From assembly GCA_035938215.1 (NCBI GenBank), contig DASZHC010000245.1, forward strand, positions 1 through 23,012: a stretch of DNA of 23,012 bases. The letters run 5' to 3'. This document shows, one piece after another, positions 16,002-23,012 of the stretch. Both the position numbers and the translations under genes were made by a program. The notes beneath the pieces were generated by a model. The model ran no database searches, had not been told where the DNA came from, and was given only the letters and a program-made list of their open reading frames with translations. This DNA is from DASZHC01 sp035938215. Lineage in GTDB: Bacteria > Verrucomicrobiota > Verrucomicrobiia > Chthoniobacterales > JAFAMB01. The number at the start of each line of letters is the position of its first letter. The first letter of the stretch is position 1.

Positions 16002-16079
16002 TGGTCGGGCTGGTGGGATTTGAACCCACGGCCTCCACGTCCCGAACGTGGCGCTCTAGCCAAGCTGAGCCACAGCCCG
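16002..16079 (-). tRNA. tRNA-Pro (anticodon CGG)
   Basis: Cloverleaf on the minus strand: acceptor CGGGCTG (16079-16073) with CAGCCCG, then A as discriminator base and an encoded CCA (16004-16002). The anticodon loop TTCGGGA sits on a CACG(T)/(A)CGTG stem and reads CGG. The T arm is GTGGGTTCAAATCCCAC. The C1-G72 pair and A73 are the usual bacterial tRNA-Pro identity features. Confidence 0.96.
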
Positions 16080-16127
16080 AAATGATCGAGAGCACTGAGG
16101 TTATATCTCGTTGCCGTGCAAATCAAC

Positions 16128-17393
16128 CTACTTTCCAACAACGTTTTTTCCTCGATTTGCGCGACAATATTCGGCGAGGCCGTTTACCACGCCGGTGACA
16201 TATTCCTCGTAAATATTCGGGCGCATCACACCTCCGAAGTTTCGCAAGCCCTCGTACTCTCGTGCCTGAATGCGTGCGAACACTTCTTCGCTGTTCATCA
16301 CATAAGGTTCAATATAGATCACCGGACACTCGTAGAGCCGATTAGCCAACAGGTTGCGAGCCCAGACATAACCAGTATTTCCGACTCTCGTGGCATTCGA
16401 CGTGGTATAGCTGTAGGGTGGCAATCCTGTGACCGCCGCAATCGATCGTCCTATCGATTCCGCGCATCCTAACTCCTCAGGATAGACTCGATTCAAGAGC
16501 TTTATCAGCATCGCAAGACGCTCGTCATCATAGGCCAGTTCAGCGGGGCTGTATGCGCCGTTGACAAGCAAATGAAAATGGTTGGTCTTTACCAGGGTCG
16601 GCTGCGACGGATTTCCCCAGGGCTCCGCGTTGAAATGGAGGCAAAGAACCAAATCGGGCTTGAGTTGATCGTTTACGACGCGGGCGCGAGCATGAATTTC
16701 GCCGATGCGGTAAAATAGCCTCTCCGCCTCCCAATCGACGGAGAGCTCCCGTTTGGGATCTGTTGGACCGGAATAAGAAGGAAGAATATTCACGACACCA
16801 CGATCCAGAAGGGAGGCATTGGCCTGGGCTTTGAGTTCGGGCGGACGCAGGTTTGTTACCGGTCCAGGTGTGGACCGAACAAAGACTACGTTTGCACCAA
16901 GGTTACGCAGTCGGGGAGCTAGCAGTTGGGCGACCCGAAGAGTCAAATCGCCCTCCGCGATTGGTGCCGATGATCCAACCTGGAACCAACGTTCCTCCAG
17001 TTTTGCCCACTGACCGCCGAGATGCCCGGGATCGAGGGCAATTTTCAGGCCAGTCAACGGTCTTTGATCGTCGGCACCCAGATCGCTGACACTTTTCCAG
17101 TATCGAGTGATGGGCTGGCGCCTTTCCGGAGCCTCGGCAAACCTCAGCACAAATCGGTCTCTGGCGTTTTCGGAGATCGTAGCCTCGTAGGGCGTGATCT
17201 GGAACCAGGGTCCATGGTCTGGCGCATAGACGGAATCGAGGAGAGCCAAAAATTCGTCGTGCGTAATTGTCTGCTGAAACAGATTCAACCGCTCCCAACT
17301 GGGAGGTTCGGAGAGAGGCGTCACTTTCTGCGCAAAACAGACAAGGGGAACAAGTCCAAACATGGAGAACGCAAAAAAGAAGGCGGGCGTCAT
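16128..17393 (-). CDS. Secreted N-acetylmuramoyl-L-alanine amidase (Amidase_3-like)
   Basis: A 421-residue exported protein with a signal peptide at residues 1-21 (ends CFA-Q). The catalytic domain (about 115-400) carries the zinc ligands of the Amidase_3 (AmiC/CwlM) fold: H124 in ALDPGHLGG, E147 in AEGDLTL, H253 in LCLHFNAE, and the general-base glutamate E362 in IYIEPYVMN. Such enzymes cut the amide bond between MurNAc and the stem peptide during cell separation or wall remodelling. The domain is longer than in AmiC, with an insertion around residues 190-240 (SYSGPTDPKRE...). The N-terminal part (25-110) is unassigned. It is divergent from the ymdB-like gene with a 54-base shared promoter region. 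The exact substrate is inferred from the fold. Confidence 0.85.
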   Translation of the reverse strand: MTPAFFFAFSMFGLVPLVCFAQKVTPLSEPPSWERLNLFQQTITHDEFLALLDSVYAPDHGPWFQITPYEATISENARDRFVLRFAEAPERRQPITRYWKSVSDLGADDQRPLTGLKIALDPGHLGGQWAKLEERWFQVGSSAPIAEGDLTLRVAQLLAPRLRNLGANVVFVRSTPGPVTNLRPPELKAQANASLLDRGVVNILPSYSGPTDPKRELSVDWEAERLFYRIGEIHARARVVNDQLKPDLVLCLHFNAEPWGNPSQPTLVKTNHFHLLVNGAYSPAELAYDDERLAMLIKLLNRVYPEELGCAESIGRSIAAVTGLPPYSYTTSNATRVGNTGYVWARNLLANRLYECPVIYIEPYVMNSEEVFARIQAREYEGLRNFGGVMRPNIYEEYVTGVVNGLAEYCRANRGKNVVGK

Positions 17394-17400
17394 AGCGAAT

Positions 17401-17429
17401 TTGATTCGTTCTCTCCGAGAATTTATATA
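17401..17429 (+). promoter_or_regulatory. Possible promoter of the ymdB-like gene
   Basis: TTGATT (17401-17406), a 17-base spacer, then TATATA (17424-17429); a slightly different -10, TATAAG, is at 17426-17431. The start would fall close to the AAGGA ribosome site at 17434-17438, giving a very short leader. Plausible but not certain. Confidence 0.4.
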
Positions 17430-17447
17430 AGAGAAGGACTCATTCTA

Positions 17448-18332
17448 GTGTACGCAATGCTTCGACTCTTATTCTTAGGCGACATAATCGGGGAACCCGG
17501 GCGAAAAGCAGTAATCGAGACGGTGCCTAGGTTGAAGCAGGAGTTGGGAGTCGATTTCATCGTTGTGAATGGCGAAAACGCGGCGGCGGGCCGTGGAATA
17601 ACGGGTCGAATTACAATCGATCTTTTGCGAGCTGGTGTGGCAGTCATTACGACCGGAGACCATATTTGGGATCAGAAAGAGGTGGTTTCTTATATTCAAA
17701 CGGAACCTCGGCTGTTGCGTCCGATCAACTATCCGGCCGGGACGCCGGGAAGGGGGTCAATCGTGCTTGAAACTGCAAAAGGTAAAGTCGGGGTTATCAA
17801 CGTCCAGGGGAGAACCTTCATGCAGCCGAGCCTTGAGAACCCTTTTCGGGTAGTTGAGGAAGAGGTTCGGCGCGTACGCGCAGAGACGCATGTGATATTT
17901 GTGGATGTCCATGCGGAAACCACGAGCGAAAAGATCGCTCTGGGACGGTTCCTGGATGGCAGGGTTTCTGCAGTTGCTGGTACTCATACGCATGTGCAGA
18001 CGGCCGACGAGCAGATATTCCCTGGGGGAACGGCATTTATCTGCGATGCGGGCATGTGCGGTCCGACCGAATCGGTGCTCGGCCGTGAAATCGAGCCGAT
18101 CATCCAACGTTTTATCAGCTGTATGCCGGTAAATTTCCCGGTCGCCAAAGGTCAGGTGTGTCTCCATGGTGTCCTGGTGGATATTGATCCGGCTACTGGG
18201 AAAGCGAAGGCGATCCGGCGGATTGCCGAACTGGCGACCATACAAGGGCATCACTTGTATGGCGTTGAAAAGGAATTGCGTGAAGAAGCCTGGCAAAGTA
18301 GTCCTGTCAGCGGTAGCTGTCTTCCTGGTTGA
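17448..18332 (+). CDS. ymdB: YmdB-family metallophosphoesterase
   Basis: A protein of about 294 residues of the TIGR00282/YmdB family of dinuclear-metal phosphodiesterases; the Bacillus member hydrolyses 2',3'-cyclic nucleotides and affects biofilm and sporulation decisions. Visible metal-site motifs in order: LFLGDIIGEPGR, VNGENAAAG, TTGDHIWDQ, VDVHAETTSEK and AGTHTHVQTADE. Overall length matches the family plus a short variable tail. An AAGGA at 17434-17438 lies nine bases before the GTG at 17448, favouring that start; the ATG at 17457 (three residues shorter) fits the family's usual N-terminus and is the alternative. The open frame reaches far upstream, antisense to the amidase, and that part is not coding. 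Cytosolic; the physiological substrate here is not known. Confidence 0.93.
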   Translation: MYAMLRLLFLGDIIGEPGRKAVIETVPRLKQELGVDFIVVNGENAAAGRGITGRITIDLLRAGVAVITTGDHIWDQKEVVSYIQTEPRLLRPINYPAGTPGRGSIVLETAKGKVGVINVQGRTFMQPSLENPFRVVEEEVRRVRAETHVIFVDVHAETTSEKIALGRFLDGRVSAVAGTHTHVQTADEQIFPGGTAFICDAGMCGPTESVLGREIEPIIQRFISCMPVNFPVAKGQVCLHGVLVDIDPATGKAKAIRRIAELATIQGHHLYGVEKELREEAWQSSPVSGSCLPG

Positions 18333-18626
18333 TTTACAGCCTCGAAAACAGCAAGGGAAGGCGATTGTTGCCCTGCGCCTGGCGAGATAAATTCCCCCTT
18401 CAAAAAGTATGATGTTTGACGGGGGGCAACCCCGAAGAATCATGTTGACGGGTTGGGACTCTTTGTTAAGTTTCGGGCTCGCTTGACGGACCTTGAGAGC
18501 AGCAAGCTTCTGGCCTCTAATGAATAAGGGACTTTAGATTAGCGGGTGACGCTTGGTATGTTCAATTTTCGGCGAAGCGAGTTGGCCGGCCCTGGAAACT
18601 TTATAAGTTGGCCGGCCTCAGCAGGT
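18333..18626. other. Intergenic region before the tRNA-Thr/tuf block
   Basis: No gene is seen. It contains three TTGACG hexamers followed by G (18416, 18445, 18483), each near a -35 consensus but without a clear -10 at the right distance. Two direct copies of AGTTGGCCGGCC (18580-18591, 18606-18617) flank a TATAAG. Confidence 0.5.
18579..18607 (+). promoter_or_regulatory. Candidate promoter for tRNA-Thr/tuf
   Basis: TATAAG (18602-18607) is a good -10 box, 20 bases before the tRNA-Thr 5' end. The -35 at 17-base spacing (GAGTTG, 18579-18584) is poor. Weak evidence, based mainly on position. Confidence 0.3.
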
Positions 18627-18702
<76 letters not shown>

Positions 18703-18754
18703 TATCCTGTGATTACCCAGACGATTTAAGTGAAGACATTAGCAGCAAGAGTAT

Positions 18755-18760
18755 AAGGAG
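18755..18760 (+). promoter_or_regulatory. Strong ribosome binding site of tuf
   Basis: AAGGAG, seven bases before the ATG at 18768. It is one of the few consensus Shine-Dalgarno sequences in the window and fits the very high expression expected for EF-Tu. Confidence 0.8.
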
Positions 18761-18767
18761 ACCTTAA

Positions 18768-19952
18768 ATGGCTAAGGATAAATTTGAAAGATCCAAACCG
18801 CACGTGAACATCGGCACGATTGGGCACGTTGACCATGGGAAGACGACGCTGACTGCCGCAATCACGACGGTTTTGGCCGAAAAGGGTATGGCGCAAGCTA
18901 CGCGGTACGACCAGATTGATAATGCGCCCGAAGAGAAGGAGCGCGGTATCACGATCAACACCGCGCACGTCGAATATCAGACAGAAAAGCGTCACTATGC
19001 TCACGTTGATTGTCCCGGTCACGCTGACTATGTGAAAAACATGATCACCGGTGCCGCGCAGATGGACGGCGCCATTCTTGTTGTTTCGGCGGCTGACGGC
19101 CCAATGCCGCAGACCCGTGAACATATTCTGTTGGCCCGTCAGGTAGGTGTGCCGTCGTTCGTGGTGTTTCTCAACAAATGCGACATGGTGGACGATGCCG
19201 AGCTTCTCGATCTCGTTGAGATGGAAGTGCGCGATCTGCTGTCTCAATATGAGTTTCCCGGAGATACCATTCCGATCGTCAAGGGGAGTGCGCTAAAGGC
19301 GCTGGAAGGCGATCCGAAGCATAAGGAGGCGATTTTCCAGCTGATGGCGGCAGTCGACGAATATATTCCGTTGCCTGAGCGGCCGATCGACCAGCCGTTC
19401 CTGATGCCAATTGAGGACGTATTCAATATTGAAGGCCGAGGTACGGTTGTGACCGGCCGGGTCGAGCGCGGCGTCCTGAAGAAGATGGAAGAAGTGGAGA
19501 TCGTTGGAATTCGTCCTACGACGAAGACCACGGTTACCGATATCGAAATGTTTCGCAAGCTTCTGGATGAAGCCCGTGCAGGCGATAACGTCGGAGTCCT
19601 TCTTCGAGGTGTTAAGAAGGAGGACGTGGAACGCGGACAGGTGGTCGCGAAGCCTGGCAGCATCACGCCGCACAAGAAATTCAAAGCTGAGGTTTACGTT
19701 CTGAGCAAGGAAGAAGGTGGTCGTCACACGCCATTTTTTACCAACTACCGTCCGCAGTTTTATTTCCGAACGACAGATGTTACCGGCACTGTGAAATTGC
19801 CCGATGGCGTTGAGATGGTCATGCCTGGTGACAATGTATCGATCGAGGTCGAGTTGATCACTCCGATTGCGATGGAGAAGACCATTCGTTTTGCTATTCG
19901 TGAAGGCGGCAGGACCGTTGGAGCGGGTCGCGTATCCGATATTCTTGACTAG
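18768..19952 (+). CDS. tuf: Elongation factor Tu
   Basis: A 394-residue translational GTPase that delivers aminoacyl-tRNA to the ribosome. GTP-binding motifs: GHVDHGKT (G1, residues 19-26), the switch I RGITIN, DCPGHADY (G3), NKCD (G4) and GSALKA (G5). Domain 2 and 3 hallmarks (GRGTVVTGRVERG, RPQFYFRTTDVTG, EGGRTVGAGRV) are intact, so this is a full-length functional gene. It is set between tRNA-Thr and tRNA-Trp upstream of secE-nusG-rplKAJL, the tufB-type location. A strong Shine-Dalgarno sequence precedes it and an intrinsic terminator follows 27 bases after the stop. Confidence 0.99.
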   Translation: MAKDKFERSKPHVNIGTIGHVDHGKTTLTAAITTVLAEKGMAQATRYDQIDNAPEEKERGITINTAHVEYQTEKRHYAHVDCPGHADYVKNMITGAAQMDGAILVVSAADGPMPQTREHILLARQVGVPSFVVFLNKCDMVDDAELLDLVEMEVRDLLSQYEFPGDTIPIVKGSALKALEGDPKHKEAIFQLMAAVDEYIPLPERPIDQPFLMPIEDVFNIEGRGTVVTGRVERGVLKKMEEVEIVGIRPTTKTTVTDIEMFRKLLDEARAGDNVGVLLRGVKKEDVERGQVVAKPGSITPHKKFKAEVYVLSKEEGGRHTPFFTNYRPQFYFRTTDVTGTVKLPDGVEMVMPGDNVSIEVELITPIAMEKTIRFAIREGGRTVGAGRVSDILD

Positions 19953-19979
19953 TTACAGAGTTAAGAGGAGGTTCTGGAG

Positions 19980-20010
19980 GGTCCGGCATGTGCCGGACCG
20001 TCTTGTTTTT
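19980..20010 (+). terminator. Intrinsic terminator after tuf
   Basis: An 8-bp perfect GC-rich stem GGTCCGGC/GCCGGACC (19980-19987 with 19992-19999), loop ATGT, followed by GTCTTGTTTTT. It separates tuf from tRNA-Trp/secE, although partial readthrough would let all be one transcript. Confidence 0.88.
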
Positions 20011-20021
20011 CTATAGACAGT

Positions 20022-20094
20022 AGGTCAGTAGCTCAATTGGTAGAGCAGCGGTCTCCAAAACCGCTGGTTGGGGGTTCGAGTCCCTCCTGACCTG
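20022..20094 (+). tRNA. tRNA-Trp (anticodon CCA)
   Basis: Acceptor AGGTCAG (20022-20028) pairs with CTGACCT (20087-20093), discriminator G at 20094. The anticodon loop CTCCAAA on a GCGGT/ACCGC stem reads CCA. The 3' CCA tail is not encoded (TTC follows), unlike the other two tRNAs in the window, so it must be added by CCA-transferase. Confidence 0.97.
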
Positions 20095-20170
20095 TTCTTG
20101 AGAGTCAAGCGGCATTTGAATTTTGCACACAAAGTTTTACTGAACGGAGAGAAGGTACTCCGACTAGTTT

Positions 20171-20383
20171 ATGATCGGTCGAATTAGAGGATTCCTGGGA
20201 GAGGTAAAGACCGAACTAGAGAAGGCCAGCTGGCCGTGGGACCCGAAAGAAAAAGGGGTTAAGAGGTATCGCGAACTCATCGATTCGACGGTGGTAGTTG
20301 TTGTAGCGATGTTGTTGCTGAGCGGCTACATCGCGTTTTGGGATCTTGTGATGGTTAATCTGGTCAAGATGCTGGTTCCCTAG
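20171..20383 (+). CDS. secE: Preprotein translocase subunit SecE
   Basis: A 70-residue short-form SecE. Residues 8-36 form the amphipathic cytosolic helix with the conserved FLGEVKTELEKASWP segment, followed by a single C-terminal membrane helix (about 41-62, VVVVVAMLLLSGYIAFW). SecE clamps SecY in the SecYEG channel. It is placed directly before nusG, as in nearly all bacteria. A purine-rich AGAGAAGG lies about 12-19 bases before the ATG, so the ribosome site is rather distant. Confidence 0.96.
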   Translation: MIGRIRGFLGEVKTELEKASWPWDPKEKGVKRYRELIDSTVVVVVAMLLLSGYIAFWDLVMVNLVKMLVP

Positions 20384-20396
20384 GTGGCGTTTGAGT

Positions 20397-20960
20397 ATGA
20401 GTGAACCCGACAAAAATCAGTGGTTTGTGGTGCACGTGCTGTCCGGGCAGGAGCAGAAGGTGTACGACAATCTGACACGCCGCATAAAAACCGAGGAGAT
20501 GGGAGACCTGGTTTACAAGGTGCTGATCCCCACGGAGCGGGTTTCCGAGATCAAACGTGGGAAGCGAACTGAGACGACGCGGAAGTTTTTTCCGGGCTAC
20601 CTGATCGTGAACATGTATCTCCTGGATAAGCAGAACCAGTTGGTTGAACGGACCTGGTATTTCATTCGAGAAACACCAGGGGTGCTCGGGTTTGCCGGAA
20701 CCAAGGATCGGCCCGTTCCGATGCGGCCTCAGGAGGTCGAAAGCATGCTCGCCCAAATTCTGCAGTTGGAAGACAAGGTCAAACCGAAGGTTAGCTTTGA
20801 GGTCGGTGAAACGGTCAAGGTAGCGGATGGCCCGTTTCAAAATCAAAGCGGGGTTGTGGAGGAGATCGATCCGGATCGAGGGAAATTGCGAGTGTCCGTA
20901 AGCATTTTCGGCAGGTCAACACCGGTGGAGTTGGAATATTGGCAAGTCGAGAGAAGCTAG
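20397..20960 (+). CDS. nusG: Transcription termination/antitermination protein NusG
   Basis: A 187-residue two-domain protein. The N-terminal NGN domain (QWFVVHVLSGQEQKV, then VLIPTERVSEIKRGKR and FFPGYLIVNMYL) binds RNA polymerase. The C-terminal KOW domain (VKVADGPFQNQSGVVEEIDPD) contacts Rho or ribosomal S10. NusG suppresses pausing and couples transcription to translation. The ATG at 20397 is chosen over the TTG at 20391 because AGGTGG (20382-20387) is nine bases before the ATG and too close to the TTG. It begins 13 bases after secE. Confidence 0.97.
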   Translation: MSEPDKNQWFVVHVLSGQEQKVYDNLTRRIKTEEMGDLVYKVLIPTERVSEIKRGKRTETTRKFFPGYLIVNMYLLDKQNQLVERTWYFIRETPGVLGFAGTKDRPVPMRPQEVESMLAQILQLEDKVKPKVSFEVGETVKVADGPFQNQSGVVEEIDPDRGKLRVSVSIFGRSTPVELEYWQVERS

Positions 20961-21007
20961 GCAGTTGCTTCCGAACGTTGTTGGTTAAGTCATTTGTTTA
21001 GGTCTAT

Positions 21008-21433
21008 ATGGCGAAAGAAGTTGTTGCGACGATCAAATTGCAAATTCCGGCAGGTCAAGCCAATCCGGCGCCTCCCGTTGGTCCGGCACTCGGTCAGAAC
21101 GGCGTGAATATCATGGCGTTCTGCAAGGAGTTCAATGCGGCGACCCAAAAACAGGCCGGCGACATACTGCCTGTCGTTATCACTGTTTATAAAGATAAGA
21201 CGTTCTCATTTATCACCAAATCTCCCACCGCATCGATCCTTTTGAAGAAAGCGGCAAACATTGCTGCCGGATCGAAGGAACCGAACAAGACAAAGGTCGC
21301 CAAGCTGACAAAGAAACAGGTGATGGATATTGTTAAAGTGAAGATCAAGGATATGAATGCTCGCACGGAGGAGGCTGCATACCGGACGCTGGTCGGCACT
21401 GCTCGCCAGATGGGTATCGAAATAGAAGAGTAA
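21008..21433 (+). CDS. rplK: 50S ribosomal protein L11
   Basis: A 141-residue, full-length L11. The N-terminal domain shows KLQIPAGQANPAPPVGPALGQ with the conserved proline-rich hinge and GVNIMAFCKEFN. The C-terminal rRNA-binding domain has TKSPTASILLKKAA and the ending AARQMGI-like segment (GTARQMGIEIEE). L11 binds the GTPase-associated centre of 23S rRNA with L10-L12. It is 47 bases after nusG and 100 bases before rplA. Confidence 0.98.
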   Translation: MAKEVVATIKLQIPAGQANPAPPVGPALGQNGVNIMAFCKEFNAATQKQAGDILPVVITVYKDKTFSFITKSPTASILLKKAANIAAGSKEPNKTKVAKLTKKQVMDIVKVKIKDMNARTEEAAYRTLVGTARQMGIEIEE

Positions 21434-21533
21434 CAGAAAAATACGCTTTGGTCCGTCGGATTGAATCGAACTCCAGAGCGATTCGTATTCAAGAAGCAGG
21501 AGGGTCTGGGACCCGTCACAACTGCGCCTAAAA
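21434..21533 (+). promoter_or_regulatory. rplK-rplA spacer with hairpins
   Basis: The spacer has two small hairpins: GAATCG/CGATTC (21463-21468 with 21479-21484) and GGGTC/GACCC just after an AGGAGG (about 21498-21503). The AGGAGG is about 30 bases before the rplA ATG, too far for normal use unless the second hairpin shortens the distance. Ribosomal protein L1 regulates its own operon in many bacteria; a binding site here is possible but not demonstrated. Confidence 0.35.
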
Positions 21534-22235
21534 ATGAAATTAGCAGACCGTAGCAAACGATATCGTTCTTGTGCCGAGCTCGTTGATCCGGCGAAGATCT
21601 ATTCTTTGGCCGAGGCTGTCGAAACGTTGAAAAAGCTGCCTCCGACCAAATTCGACCAAACCGTCACCTTGTCATTTCGACTGGGAGTGGACCCGCGTCA
21701 ATCGGACCAGATGGTTCGCGGCACGTGCCCGCTCCCTCACGGGAGCGGGAAAAGGGTGCGCGTGCTGGTATTTGCTCAGGGGCATGCGGCCGAGGCCGCC
21801 GCCGAAGCCGGCGCTGAGTATGTGGGATTCGAAGACATGATCCGGAAATGTCAGGAAGGATTTCAGGATTTCGACGTGGCGATCGCAACCCCGGCAGCGA
21901 TGTCTGAAGTGCGTAAGCTGGGGAAGGTTCTCGGGCCACGCGGGCTGATGCCCAATCCGAAGACCGGAACGGTCACGGAGGACACGGGCAAAGCGGTACG
22001 CGAGGTGAAAGCGGGCCGAGTCGAGTTCAAGTTGGACAAAAATGGGAACGTCGCGGTGCCGATGGGTAAATTTTCGTTCCTGCCGCAGGCGTTGCTGGAA
22101 AACGGCGCTGCTGTCATTGACGCGGTCGTGAAGGCACGACCTGCGACGGCTAAGGGCAAATTTGTTCACAACATTACGATGAGTGGAACGATGAGTCCCG
22201 GTTTGAAAATCGATCCCACACCCTTTTTGAAGTAG
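21534..22235 (+). CDS. rplA: 50S ribosomal protein L1
   Basis: A 233-residue, full-length L1, which forms the mobile L1 stalk at the ribosomal E site and often represses its own mRNA. Conserved blocks: KFDQTVTLSFRLGVDPRQSDQ, VRGTCPLPHGSGK, a central LGKVLGPRGLMPNPKTGTVT (the L1 signature) and a C-terminal ITMSGTMSPGLKID. No in-frame ATG or GTG upstream gives a better start, although the nearest strong Shine-Dalgarno is about 30 bases away. It is followed after 13 bases by rplJ. Confidence 0.98.
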   Translation: MKLADRSKRYRSCAELVDPAKIYSLAEAVETLKKLPPTKFDQTVTLSFRLGVDPRQSDQMVRGTCPLPHGSGKRVRVLVFAQGHAAEAAAEAGAEYVGFEDMIRKCQEGFQDFDVAIATPAAMSEVRKLGKVLGPRGLMPNPKTGTVTEDTGKAVREVKAGRVEFKLDKNGNVAVPMGKFSFLPQALLENGAAVIDAVVKARPATAKGKFVHNITMSGTMSPGLKIDPTPFLK

Positions 22236-22248
22236 AGGAGCCAAAAGA

Positions 22249-22782
22249 ATGAGACCTGAAAAGACGACAATCGTTGAAGATCTCTCCGCTAGACTGAACC
22301 ATTCTCCGTTTTTGATCGTGACTGAATACGGCGGGATGAATGTGGTTCAACTGTCCGAGTTGCGCTTGCGCCTGGCCGGGGCCGGTGCCCGATGCAGGGT
22401 GGTTAAGAACACCTTCTTGCGAAAGGCGGCTGCGGCAGTCGGTTATCCGGATTTAGCCGCGGAACTTGAGGGGCAGACAGCTATTGTTACCGGCGAAAGT
22501 GATGTCTGTGCTGCCGCGAAGATTTTAAAGAGTTTCGCTGCGGAATTTCAGAAGCCCTTGGTCAAGGTCGGTGTTCTGGAGAACGCGGTCATTACCAAGG
22601 AGCAGATACAAGCTTTGGCAGACTTGCCCGCCAAAGAGGTTCTGCTAGCTCAACTTCTTGGAGTGCTCAAGTCACCGTTGCAGAAGCTGGTTACATTGCT
22701 CAATGAGCCGGCCGCCTCGCTGGCGCGATTGTTGAAGGCGCGAATTGACAAGGAGGGCCAGCCCGCTACAGAAAACGTTTAA
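22249..22782 (+). CDS. rplJ: 50S ribosomal protein L10
   Basis: A 177-residue L10. The N-terminal rRNA-binding domain shows the family pattern (FLIVTEYGGMNVVQLSELR, then GARCRVVKNTFLRKAA and GQTAIVTGE). The C-terminal helix that carries L7/L12 dimers (VTLLNEPAASLARLLKAR) is present. L10 is the base of the L12 stalk that recruits translation factors. A GAGGAG (about 22235-22240) eight bases before the ATG serves as ribosome site. Only 13 bases separate it from rplA, so the classical long L10 leader of E. coli is absent here. Confidence 0.97.
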   Translation: MRPEKTTIVEDLSARLNHSPFLIVTEYGGMNVVQLSELRLRLAGAGARCRVVKNTFLRKAAAAVGYPDLAAELEGQTAIVTGESDVCAAAKILKSFAAEFQKPLVKVGVLENAVITKEQIQALADLPAKEVLLAQLLGVLKSPLQKLVTLLNEPAASLARLLKARIDKEGQPATENV

Positions 22783-22788
22783 TGCTGC

Positions 22789-22829
22789 CGGCGACTGGAA
22801 ACCGGTGAATCCCGGATTTCCGGTCGCCG
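22789..22829 (+). other. Stable hairpin in the rplJ-rplL spacer
   Basis: A 13-bp stem (22789-22801 with 22817-22829, one G-T pair) with a 15-base loop lies seven bases after the rplJ stop in a 185-base spacer. It is not followed by a T-run, so not a classical terminator. An attenuator, RNA-processing site or stabiliser that raises rplL over rplJ is possible. Confidence 0.6.
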
Positions 22830-22967
22830 TCGGCGCTCCAGTTCGAGACGTGAAGGAAGCCGCGCGTCTGCAACATAAATAAACATGGTTCCTCGTCGGG
22901 ATTCGCGGCTGCGGATTCTTAAATGCTTTGAGGCTTCGGAGCGCGACGATACCGAAAGAGACAGAAA

Positions 22968-23012
22968 ATGGCAGATACAAATCAAATCGTTGAACAACTC
23001 AGCGGTCTTACA
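22968..23012 (+). CDS. rplL: 50S ribosomal protein L7/L12 (5' end only)
   Basis: The first 15 codons (MADTNQIVEQLSGLT) follow the rplJ gene and match the N-terminal dimerisation helix of L7/L12. The gene is cut by the window edge. AGAGACAGAAA precedes the ATG, with no strong Shine-Dalgarno. Identification rests on this short stretch plus conserved gene order. Confidence 0.85.
   Translation, partial: MADTNQIVEQLSGLT

Noticed and set aside
15959..16198. Plus-strand ORF containing GFEPTASTSRTWRS-like sequence
   Set aside because: It is a read through the opposite strand of tRNA-Pro, a common spurious prediction.
17022..17447. Upstream extension of the ymdB-like frame
   Set aside because: It is antisense to the amidase gene; the family N-terminus and the ribosome site place the start at 17448 or 17457.
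18421..18434. GGGG...CCCC hairpin considered as ymdB terminator
   Set aside because: No T-run follows and the stem is only four pairs.
17757..18443. Minus-strand ORF of 228 residues opposite the ymdB-like gene
   Set aside because: No recognisable motif, while the sense strand has all family motifs.

Overview
The window most likely comes from a member of the Verrucomicrobiota (PVC group). The main evidence is a 1,861-residue UvrA made of two complete UvrA modules in one chain, an architecture known from Chlamydiae and also expected in relatives. GC-rich inverted repeats between genes and the typical tRNA-Thr / tuf / tRNA-Trp / secE / nusG / rplK / rplA / rplJ / rplL block fit an ordinary chromosome. 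Nothing indicates a plasmid, phage or intact insertion sequence.

Layout. 1-280: no gene; an AT-rich stretch and a foldable element. 281-2028 (minus): a two-gene operon, a threonine-synthase-like PLP enzyme plus a CysO/MoaD-type sulfur carrier ending in Gly-Gly. It is headed by a SAM-I (S-box) riboswitch and a clear sigma70-type promoter. This is the most interesting part of the window: control by SAM points to methionine/homocysteine synthesis rather than threonine synthesis. 2125-5351: two convergent FHA-domain genes, a class III adenylate cyclase and an ABC transporter with two N-terminal FHA domains. 5352-6144: no protein gene, but a small SRP RNA (ffs) on the minus strand and a dense cluster of inverted repeats. 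6145-7931: three co-directional envelope genes (coiled-coil membrane protein, small lipoprotein, family 9 glycosyltransferase). 7932-8158: an inverted-repeat element between convergent genes. 8159-13744: the double UvrA.

13876-17393: a DUF985 cupin-like protein, an IR/tandem-repeat gap, a periplasmic type II L-asparaginase, tRNA-Pro(CGG) and a secreted N-acetylmuramoyl-L-alanine amidase. 17448-18332: a YmdB-type metallophosphoesterase, divergent from the amidase. 18627 to the end: tRNA-Thr(GGT), EF-Tu, a terminator, tRNA-Trp(CCA), SecE, NusG, L11, L1, L10 and the first codons of L7/L12. This last block is standard translation and secretion machinery; most novelty lies in the left half and in the gaps between genes.
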